Shown here: positions 1-7,286 of the stretch, in pieces
How the letters are laid out: each line of letters opens with the position of its first letter
How positions within the stretch are numbered: the first letter of the stretch is position 1
From: Cerioporus squamosus
Taxonomy: Eukaryota; Basidiomycota; Agaricomycetes; Polyporales; Polyporaceae
Direction: 5' to 3'
Length of the DNA: 12,976 bases
Assembly: GCA_022592435.1 (NCBI GenBank)
Contig: JABYQS010000799.1
Coordinates: 1 to 12,976, forward strand
Notes under the pieces: model-generated
Databases searched by the model: none
What the model saw: only the letters and a program-made list of their open reading frames with translations
Told to the model about the DNA's origin: nothing
Program-made: the position numbers and the translations under genes

Positions 1-199
1 GCACCATACGTTGCCGGAGCTGCTCGAGCTTCTTCTTGCGTTCCTCCAGCGGATTCCCTCCGCCTTCCGTAGCTTCTCCCTCACCCGTTCCCTCCTCGGC
101 ATCCTCCTCGGTCGAGTTCATCTTATCTACGAACTCCTCTGCTGCCTGAGCAACATCGTGTAGCGCGTTCGCGGCGGAGCTAGAAGATCCAGAAGACAT
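1..199 (-). CDS. N-terminus of a SYF2-like pre-mRNA splicing factor (3' partial)
   Basis: An ATG on the minus strand at 199-197 opens a frame that runs off the left edge after 66 codons without a stop. The protein begins with a Ser-rich MSSGSSSSAAN stretch, continues through an acidic Glu/Gly-rich segment (about residues 20-49), and reaches a basic helical motif LEERKKKLEQLRQRM at residues 51-65. That order (short disordered acidic start, then an ERxxKLExLRxRM helix) is how I remember fungal SYF2 proteins, which belong to the Prp19-associated (NTC) complex of the nuclear spliceosome. Only the N-terminus is visible and the conserved SYF2 core lies outside the window, so the family call is inference. 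An intron could begin just after the last visible codons. The promoter would lie between 200 and the inverted-repeat arm at 342. Confidence 0.5.
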   Translation of the reverse strand, partial: MSSGSSSSAANALHDVAQAAEEFVDKMNSTEEDAEEGTGEGEATEGGGNPLEERKKKLEQLRQRMV

Positions 200-341
200 C
201 GAGGTGAATGCGGCGAAGATCAACAGTGATTCTGAGAGGTAAGTAGTATGTGGTGGCTGGTGCACGGGTTCAAGTAGGTGGAAGTGCCAGTGAGCGCCAA
301 TTGAAGCGGATGGTGACTGTTCAACAGGCGCCAATGCCTCC

Positions 342-804
342 TACAGCGCTTTTCACACCACTTGTCGTTTGGCGCCGCGCCGCGCGGGACGCCACCACCT
401 GCCTTGACCGCCTCCACTTGAAACTTCGAACGACGATATCTCCATCCCGCTCACCCGCTCGCCTTGCTTCTTTTGCTACCTGCTGTGCTTGGCTGCGCGC
501 ATCCACTGGTACCCATGTTGCAAGGATTGAACCGCAGCAACGCATCAACTTCGCTCAACCTCGTTTTCAGCCACCGCCGACGTCGACCGACGATATCTCG
601 GAAACTTATGCACAAACCAGCGTTGGAATTTCGACCCTGATACTTCGAGGGCCCTCTGCAGTCAGCGCAAGGCGATTCTCGTCTGGGACATCACGGCGAG
701 TACCACTTCCGCACACCCCGCGCGCCGCTATCATGGGCCTCCCTACTTGGATGGGTACAGGAGGGTTCTCCGACGTCAGAAATGGCACGAGAGGACTTAG
801 ATCA
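342..804 (+). repeat. Left arm of a large imperfect inverted repeat
   Basis: This 463-bp stretch matches the reverse complement of 1441-1910. The outermost 60 bp (342-401 against 1851-1910) are identical. Further in, the copies differ by scattered substitutions and small indels, including an 8-bp insertion in the right arm just inside the identical block; I estimate 80-85% identity by eye. The outer end reads TACAGCGCTTTTCACACCAC and follows a TA dinucleotide if the element begins at CAGCGC. An open frame covers the arm on the plus strand, but its end does not agree with the matching frame in the other arm. The arm lies between the start of the SYF2-like gene and the spacer. Confidence 0.9.
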
Positions 805-1440
805 GGTTGTTGGGACTTGTGAGAGAGCGCGTTGGTCGCAAATCACAGGTATAGTACCCATGCCACTACCTCACCCCTTCACCCCTGCCTACTGGCATTC
901 TCCATACCCGAACTCGCGCACACACGCGTTTTTGTACCCTAGTATCATTGTTTGAGTTATATACAATGCATTTATGTGCTGTTTCATGTCCGGTGCCTTC
1001 AGAATGTTTGCCCATGCCCAAGATTCATTACCCCAATATATTGTGTGTGGCCGACTGCACCTGTTACACACCATACTACCATCCATAGCCGGTACAACAC
1101 GATGTTTACTGTATATCTACGGGTATCTTTAGTTCGCCGTTTCTCCTTCCGAACAATTTTGCAAGGGAGACCCTGCTCTGCTCGAGGTCTGGGATGGACA
1201 CCTGCAAACACCTGCGTGGCTGAGTGTCGCCCAGCGTCCTCGAGTGACCTGGCAACTTGTAGGGCATTGGCATGTATATTTACAGGCAATGAACGAACAT
1301 GGCATGTTATGTGTACAGAGTGGAAACAGGATGCAACAAGGGACGTCACGATACGTAGTGCAACAAGCCTCTCACCAGTAACACCAGGCCCGGATCACAT
1401 TCCATAACCTCCTTCTCCCGCCCAAATTGCTGCAATGTCC
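805..1440. other. Spacer between the inverted-repeat arms, no gene seen
   Basis: These 636 bp are visibly richer in A/T than the arms and the neighbouring genes. I see no transposase-like or other recognisable protein on either strand. The open frames here are short, lack domain-like composition and start or stop arbitrarily. Had the arms once been a duplicated gene, this stretch would hold the two facing 3' ends. Confidence 0.6.
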
Positions 1441-1910
1441 TCCTCTGAGCCCTCTCGTGTCATTGCTGACGTCGGAGAGCCCTCCTGTACCCATCCTAGT
1501 AGGGCGGCCCGCGATGGCGGCGCGCAGGGTGTGTGGAAGTGGTACTCGCCGTTGAGGACCGGACAGAATTCGCCTTGCGCTGGCTGTGGATGGCTAGAGA
1601 AGCTCTCCATTGAAAGCTTGACGCTAGTTTGTGCATAAGTTTCCGAGATATCGTCGGTCGAGGTCGGCGGTGGCTGAAAACGAGGGCGAGCCAAGTTGAC
1701 GCGTTGCTGCGGTCGAATCCTCACAATAGGGTATCGCTGAATGAGCGCAGCCAAGTAGAGTAGATAGCAAAAGAAGCAAGGCGAACGGGTGAGCGGGGAC
1801 AGAGATATCGCCGTTCGAAGTTTCAAGTGGAGGCGGTCAAGGGCAGAGCACAGGTGGTGGCGTCCCGCGCGGCGCGGCGCCAAACGACAAGTGGTGTGAA
1901 AAGCGCTGTA
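1441..1910 (-). repeat. Right arm of the large inverted repeat
   Basis: This is the reverse-complement copy of 342-804, with the identical 60-bp block at its outer end (1851-1910), again bounded by TA. On the minus strand the arm is open for more than 150 codons and ends in a stop shortly past the arm's inner edge (peptide ending GGYGM), but no ATG opens that frame before the middle. Peptides such as TSTDDISETYAQTSV are the same in both arms. Elsewhere the copies differ at first, second and third codon positions alike, which suggests they are not under protein-level constraint. Confidence 0.9.
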
Positions 1911-2117
1911 AGAGTTACGTAAGAGGCCGTATATGGGCGGCAAGTATGTTTCGCGAGTCGAATTGAAGAGATGACCTTGAACTTGGTCTTTAACCTCTAC
2001 CGCGACATCTTACGCCCTTTTCCTCTAGACAATCTAGTGCATAGTTCACTGAACTCGAGCCCACGGGTTCGTGATCTGGTCACGACACATTCTCATTGGC
2101 ACTCTTCCACTCCTTGG

Positions 2118-2135
2118 ATGCACACTCGTTGTTGA
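2118..2135 (+). promoter_or_regulatory. Five-codon upstream ORF before the kinase start
   Basis: An ATG at 2118 lies 29 bp upstream of the kinase start and reads MHTRC before a TGA at 2133-2135. Its context (TGG before ATG) is poor, with no purine at -3, so leaky scanning to the kinase ATG at 2147 (AAC before ATG, purine at -3) is expected. Whether the transcript includes this ATG is not known. Confidence 0.35.
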
Positions 2136-2146
2136 GAAGTTCGAAC

Positions 2147-4546
2147 ATGCACGCGCCACGAATTCGGACATACTACACCCTACAAGACGACGACGACTTT
2201 CCCCTCGGACAGCCTCTTCTCCTACCTCAAGGCGATCCACGAGGATTGAGAAGCACCCTTGACTCTGATGGCGACAGCTTCTGTGTTCACCGAGCGACTC
2301 CGCGGTTCGTCTCAGAACCCCAATATCATCCCAGTCCTCCGACGTCGACACGCGGTCAAGGTGTCGGTTCCGACAACATCGTTGCGTCTACCTCCACTCC
2401 TGCTTCCGATGACGCAATCGGCCTGCAAGTAAGCACTGATTCTGGCGACTCACCTCGTGTCCCTCCTGGACTGGGCTTCGATGACGACTTGGGGTCTGCT
2501 CATGGTGACCTCGCGACATACTGCACGGCTCTCAACCTCTGTGAATCCTCCTCCTGGCCCCTCGCTGAAGATATCGCAGTCATCGGCTCATCAGGCTCTC
2601 TCCAACACTCATCGCCGGATACTCCGCGGTTCTCGTTGTCTACTATGAGCTTTCTGGGTACGCTTGGACGCGGCGGCAACGGCAAGGTCCTTCTAGCCGA
2701 CGTGGCTCCCTCGACACGGGTGGCGGTAAAGGTCCTGGGCAAGGCAGGTTTGACGCGGGAGGATGCGCAGGAAGTCATTTCCGAAGTGCGGATACTGAGA
2801 ATGCTCGCCGCTATGGACGAGTCTTGCCTCGGAACAGCGTTCTCGCAGAGAATGCACGCTGCATTCCAGACGAAGGAGCACGTACTCGTTGTTCTGGTAC
2901 GTCCTCTTGTCCATCTCCCGTACTATTTGACGGCTTCTTACGTATCCTCTCAGGATCTTCATTGCGCACCGCTCTCGCATCCTGCAGTCCGGGGACAACT
3001 CCGTCTGCGTCCAGAGCTTGGACTTCATCACGCACTCCCACAAACTCTCCCGAACTCCGTCTCACTTCCGATCGTATTCCCCTCTTCCTCATCCGTCTCG
3101 ACACCCTACGACGAGGCGCTCAATACACTTCGTCTCCTCTCCGCCGAGCTGCTCCTCGGGATCCTCTTCCTCCATGCTCAGGGAATCGTACATCAAGATG
3201 TCAAGCCTGCGAATGTGGTCGTCTCTGCTGATGGGCACGCCGTTATCACCGATTTCGGATCCGCGCGACTACTTCCTGCGTCGCGGTACGGCTCAAGGGA
3301 TGACGACTCTCCCGATTTCTCTTGCAATGCTGCCCAGCCCCAGACCAAGAACACTCGGGCTTTCGGCTCGATCGTTCTTCGTGCTAACGACCAAGTGTCG
3401 TATACTGAGCGGTATGCAGCCCCTGAGCTGTTGTATGCACCTCCTGGGATGGAGGGCCGGAACATCTTGGTGTATGACGAGCGTGTGGACTTCTGCAGCC
3501 TCGGTGTCATGCTACGCGAACTCGCACTTGGGAGTGTTGTAGGAAATCCCCGATCTCTGGCCGGCACCGGCGACCGATGGGACTGCGCGAGCGACGGGGC
3601 AGAACGTCTGGACCTGCCTGAGGTTGATGCAGACTTTACGGAATTCTGCGAGTTGCTTGTTGTGCGGGACCCAGACCAACGGCTGCATGGTCCTCGAGCG
3701 ACGGAGCACCCGTTCTTTGACCCAATTCAAGAGCTGTGGGACGACATTGCGGCGTTGAGGTATCCCCCATTCACGAAGGTCGTCTGGCCCGAGGTGGAAG
3801 AGGACACAAAGCTGGACCTTCGCGTATACTCTGGAGATGTTGGCGATGACAGCTTCGAACGGGACGACAACGTGGACTTGTGGCTAGCGGGCGCTGAAGA
3901 TATTCCGTTCGACGTTTATCAGCCCGTATGTGAAGAGTCTTCCGAACCGGACAACCTTGTCGAACCTATCTGTGTCGATGCCGCTGCTACGCCGGAAGAA
4001 CCTCTGCAACAGCTTTGCGCTTCCTCTACCGATGGTTCTATTGTCTACCCATCGCTCTCGCTTCTGCCGACGATCCCAAGTCTGAACTCGACTTCACCGG
4101 GCTCCGTCAAGACCCTACACGCCAAGAGGGAGTCGTCAGACTTCCTTCCATGTCACCCAGACCCCTCTGGACGCAAGTCGGCCCCGCTTCGACGCCGCCC
4201 AGCCGTGCACGACCTTCGGCTGGTATTCCAGCTCTCGAGCGATCCTTCCTATTACGCGCACTCATCGCTTCCTACCCGCTCGACGGCGCGCATCGGGCGG
4301 AAGGCGGACCTCGGCATGCGGAAGGTGGCTGCCAAGCAAGCCGAACCTGTTGCTGCCCCGTTGAGCTTTGAGCACGAAATTACCATCGCGCTCTTGGCTA
4401 CGATGAGCGGCAAGAACGTTGACGCGTCCATGGCGACGCTGCGCTGTCCGCCGTCTCCCGCCGGAGCCGCTCGACGCGACAAATTGAAACAGCGGCGAGG
4501 GAAAGCGCATTCTGTTGTACGCGCGCTGAAGGGCCTGCTGTTCTAG
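2147..4546 (+). CDS. Ser/Thr protein kinase, AGC-like layout, atypical HQD catalytic loop
   Basis: The first in-frame ATG with good context is at 2147. A GT-AG intron at 2897-2953 (57 bp, donor GTACGT, acceptor CTCAG) leaves 780 aa. Residues 1-165 are Ser/Pro/Asp-rich and probably disordered. The kinase domain shows a glycine loop GRGGNG (about 174-179), VAVK with Lys195, a likely helix-C Glu213 (EVISEVRIL), HQDVKPAN at 330-337 (Asp332 base, Lys334, Asn337), DFG at 350-352, YAAPE ending at 408, DFCSLG at 429-434 and the late Arg493 (RDPDQRL). HPFF at 502-505 followed by W and PPF at 521-523 resembles the end of AGC kinases. DFG to APE spans about 58 residues, roughly twice the usual length. 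HQD replaces HRD, so the activation-loop control of RD kinases is probably absent. The C-terminal 250 residues are low-complexity and end in a Lys/Arg-rich tail. All phosphotransfer residues are present, so it is likely active. The substrate is unknown. Confidence 0.9.
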   Translation: MHAPRIRTYYTLQDDDDFPLGQPLLLPQGDPRGLRSTLDSDGDSFCVHRATPRFVSEPQYHPSPPTSTRGQGVGSDNIVASTSTPASDDAIGLQVSTDSGDSPRVPPGLGFDDDLGSAHGDLATYCTALNLCESSSWPLAEDIAVIGSSGSLQHSSPDTPRFSLSTMSFLGTLGRGGNGKVLLADVAPSTRVAVKVLGKAGLTREDAQEVISEVRILRMLAAMDESCLGTAFSQRMHAAFQTKEHVLVVLVRPLVHLPYYLTASYVSSQDLHCAPLSHPAVRGQLRLRPELGLHHALPQTLPNSVSLPIVFPSSSSVSTPYDEALNTLRLLSAELLLGILFLHAQGIVHQDVKPANVVVSADGHAVITDFGSARLLPASRYGSRDDDSPDFSCNAAQPQTKNTRAFGSIVLRANDQVSYTERYAAPELLYAPPGMEGRNILVYDERVDFCSLGVMLRELALGSVVGNPRSLAGTGDRWDCASDGAERLDLPEVDADFTEFCELLVVRDPDQRLHGPRATEHPFFDPIQELWDDIAALRYPPFTKVVWPEVEEDTKLDLRVYSGDVGDDSFERDDNVDLWLAGAEDIPFDVYQPVCEESSEPDNLVEPICVDAAATPEEPLQQLCASSTDGSIVYPSLSLLPTIPSLNSTSPGSVKTLHAKRESSDFLPCHPDPSGRKSAPLRRRPAVHDLRLVFQLSSDPSYYAHSSLPTRSTARIGRKADLGMRKVAAKQAEPVAAPLSFEHEITIALLATMSGKNVDASMATLRCPPSPAGAARRDKLKQRRGKAHSVVRALKGLLF

Positions 4547-5099
4547 TAGGCTCGTCTCTTCAACCTCTGTGATTCCGTGTGCCAGTGTCTGATTTCTGAT
4601 TCACGCCTTGACTTTTCTCGCAGTCGTGTCCTCCTTGTTTTGTCATGTCTCCCGTCGTGTCCGTCAATGTAACAGCTATTACTACCTCTCCATACATGCA
4701 TGTTGCGCATCATTACACTCTGCACGGACAACATAGGACCCAAGTATCGCTTTTCCTGGGTCCTTCCGTACTTACCTCCATTTCCAACCGCGCCCGACGA
4801 CGACAAATTCGGATACGAAGGCGGAGCGCCAGGAACGCGCCGTGCCAAGCGCGGCAGTTGAACGTTGAGTCTCCGCTCGAACTGCAGTGCCAGAAAACAG
4901 GTCGTCAAGCGACGCGTACGGCTTTCTTCTAGACCTTGTCCTCGTCGTCTTCCCCGTCCCCGCAAGCTTCCAGCTTTTCGCGTCGCTCTTCAGCGCACCG
5001 TCCGCTCTCTACCCAGCACGCTCGTTCAGCTCACGCCCCAGGCCAACAGCCCACACACCCAACCTCCCCCTTAACCAAGAAACAAATCAGATAGTCACG
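4547..5099. other. Intergenic: kinase 3' side and promoter of the wall-protein gene
   Basis: No convincing coding frame. The kinase 3' region holds a 10-bp palindrome ACATGCATGT (4694-4703) and a stem-loop at 4735-4764. From about 4920 the sequence is C/T-rich on the plus strand, as is common just upstream of fungal start sites, and it ends in CACG before the ATG at 5100. Confidence 0.6.
4735..4764 (+). other. Stem-loop in the probable kinase 3' UTR
   Basis: AGGACCCA (4735-4742) and TGGGTCCT (4757-4764) are perfect reverse complements around a 14-nt loop. It lies about 190 bp after the kinase stop. No U-tract follows, so it is not a bacterial-type terminator; it could be a UTR structure or chance. 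Confidence 0.45.
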
Positions 5100-6272
5100 A
5101 TGTTCTCCTCTGTTCTCCTCGTTCTCGCTGCGGTTGCACCCGCGTTCGCTACCATCTTCGTAAGTTTGTATGCTTGTCAAGCTGGACACTAACCGACCCC
5201 GTTTTCCCTGATAGACCACGTCGCCCGTCGGCTCGACGAGCTGGACCGCCGGTCAGCAGCAGACCATCTCGTGGCAGGATGACGGCACGGCTCCCGCTCT
5301 TGCGGACTTCGGCCTTGCCAAGGTGTCTGTCTACGTTGGCAACGTCAACCAGCAGGTGAGCGTCCAGTTTCATGGCGTGGTGTGGGCTCGACGGTGCAGG
5401 CGCGGATGTTTGGGATGAGTATCTGTTTGCCAAACATCGCTGGGGTCGAGAAGTGTCGTCGGACGCAATAGGCGCTTCCTCGGACAGATCTTTGTTTGGC
5501 GCATTACCGACGTCTGCCCTGGCTGTGGAGCGTTTCGTACATGCGTACTCGTGTGGCCTCAAACTTGACAAACACGACTTGTATTCTTTCCGTGCAAGGA
5601 CCGATGACACTTCCATCGCACGTTTCGGATGTGCAGCTGGATGCTTTGCCTGTCGCGCGATTTAACCTCCCTCCTCGCTGCTTGGGCCAACTCCACGCCT
5701 TTGCCCTGATTCAGCTACGGCATGATCGGTCAAGATAGTCCTTTACTGACACTGTTTGCGTAGACCATGGTTCAGAGCATCTCTGATTCCGTAGACGTCT
5801 CGAAGACCAGCTCCATCGTCTTCACGCCTGACGCCAGCGTTGGCGAGAACGGTGCTTACTAGTGAGTGTCAGTGCCCTGATCCCTTGGACGTGTCACTGA
5901 TCATAATGCAGCTTCATTCGTTTCGAGTCACTGGCTCTCAAGGACGCGAGCAACCCCTCCTTCCCCGCTCTCGCATTCTCGTCCAAGTACACGATGTCCG
6001 GCATGACTGGCACCTTCTCCGCAGATGTCAAGGCCCAGATTGCTGCCGCTTCTGGCGCGACCTCCGCACCTGCTGCCACATCGACGCCGGCTGCGACGTC
6101 TGCCACGTCGAAGCTCGCAACGAGCAAGGCTGCTTCTGGCACTTCGTCCGCGTCCAGCACCGCCTCGGCTGCCGCCAAGGCAGGCAGCAACGGCGCGTCG
6201 TCGATCCCCATCAGCGCGCTCACTTGCGTCGCCGGTGTTGCCGTCGCTGTCTTCTCCGTCATGGTCATGTAA
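5100..6272 (+). CDS. Kre9/Knh1-like GPI-anchored cell-wall protein
   Basis: Four exons: 5100-5159, 5215-5355, 5764-5861 and 5912-6272, giving 219 aa. Introns are 5160-5214 (GTAAGT, branch-like CTAAC, ending TAG), 5356-5763 (GTGAGC to CGTAG) and 5862-5911 (GTGAGT to GCAG). The product starts with a signal peptide (MFSSVLLVLAAVAPAFA, about 1-17). The domain at about 21-135 carries TTSPVGSTSWTAGQQQTISW, VSVYVGN and a YFIRFESL strand, matching the Ser-Thr-rich GPI-anchored Kre9/Knh1-type N-terminal domain. A Ser/Thr/Ala-rich stalk (about 140-190) follows. The chain ends with a small-residue site near Ser192-Asn193-Gly194 and a hydrophobic tail (about 200-219), the layout of a GPI signal. It is expected at the plasma membrane or wall; Kre9/Knh1 relatives are linked to beta-1,6-glucan, but small mushroom members mostly lack a proven role. 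The ATG has a purine at -3. Domains cross every splice junction in frame. Confidence 0.92.
5356..5763 (+). other. Unusually long intron 2 (408 bp) of the wall-protein gene
   Basis: The ends are GTGAGC and GCGTAG, with branch-like CTGAC about 15 bp before the acceptor, and the flanking exons join in frame (GNVNQQ to TMVQSI). The other introns I can place in this window are 50-63 bp. The hexamer TGTTTG or its complement CAAACA occurs six times: 5407, 5424, 5431, 5493, 5569 and 5753. The pair at 5424-5436 forms a near-perfect palindrome. Confidence 0.75.
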
Positions 6273-7286
6273 ACCCATTCGGGCGACCAATGTGGGACAC
6301 GACTTCTGTGTTTCATGCATGCATCTTCCCATCATCTATCTGTTCATCTACGGTAGTCCATCTGCACATAGTCGTCGGACAGTTCCTTTCCTCGACTATC
6401 AAGCGCAACCCTTGTCTTCTGTTTTCTAGGTTTCCTACGCTTCGTTCTGCTTTCGTCTCGGCTCCGGAATTTGGGAGATCAACAGGATCGTGTGTTTGAC
6501 CGACTACCCCGGGTCCCCGTCTGGCCTTTGCTTTGTCCTCTCCTATACTCGTACCTAGCTCCAGTCTATAGATGACAACTGCACGACTCTTTCACGACGC
6601 CATGTACAGTCTATAGCATAGCACTGGCCGAGGACCTCAGCTTACGCTCTTTAATACACGATTGCTGTTCTCTGGCATCTTGCGGACGGCGTGTGGGCGT
6701 GACGTGCATGCAAGGTGAGTCTCCATCTCTGCCTGCATGGGTGATACTCTGACTCAGTGACTGTGGTCTTCACGAGGCTCTGCGATTCATGTGCATGACG
6801 ATCGTTCATATCGGTTACGACTCCATGTACGTGATCCCGCTTCGCAGAGTGGAGTGGACTCGTTAACGGTCAACAGATGGGTGGCCGGCTGGCTGTGTAG
6901 GCTACATACATAAATTGAAGCTTAAGGCTGCCTGCCTCGAGCTTGCTATACCAGAAGAGTTCGATGACTGCTGATCAACGTGCCGTAGTCGCACTTGTCT
7001 AGCTTCAACACGATACACTGGGGAGACTGCTTGAGACTGCGGCGGAATATCCCGCGCCACGAGGATGGACTGACGAAGACGCGGGTACTGGTCCTTCCTG
7101 GTCCTTCCTATCGTGACGGATCATCGTCGACCATTCTTGGTCCACTTCGGTACCCCTGTGCGTTCGTCCTTTTAGCGTTAACATCGACTGATAGATATTC
7201 AGTGCACAGAGGAACACTCGGCTGCAAAGAGTTGAATCGGCCTTGAGGAAACTCTTAATTTCTCGCCTGCAGAGCAGAGACAATCG
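6273..7286. other. Intergenic, no gene seen
   Basis: About 1 kb between the wall-protein stop and the HET start. Open frames are short and show neither the C/G-ending codon bias of the neighbouring genes nor any recognisable domain. Small features are one AP-1/Gcn4-type TGACTCA at 6750-6756 and a perfect tandem pair of the decamer CTGGTCCTTC at 7088-7107. No tRNA-like internal promoter pair was found. Confidence 0.6.

Noticed and set aside
250..822. 190-codon open frame on the plus strand over the left repeat arm
   Set aside because: Its end is not frame-consistent with the matching right arm, it has no domain, and its opening codon is not an ATG; kept only as part of the repeat.
1395..1943. 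182-codon open frame on the minus strand over the right arm
   Set aside because: No ATG opens it before the middle and differences from the left arm are not biased to third positions; treated as a decayed fragment at most.
5595..5712. C/D-box snoRNA inside the long intron (CGATGA ... CTGA)
   Set aside because: The C box has a mismatch, there is no closing terminal stem, and the spacing is loose; chance is likely.
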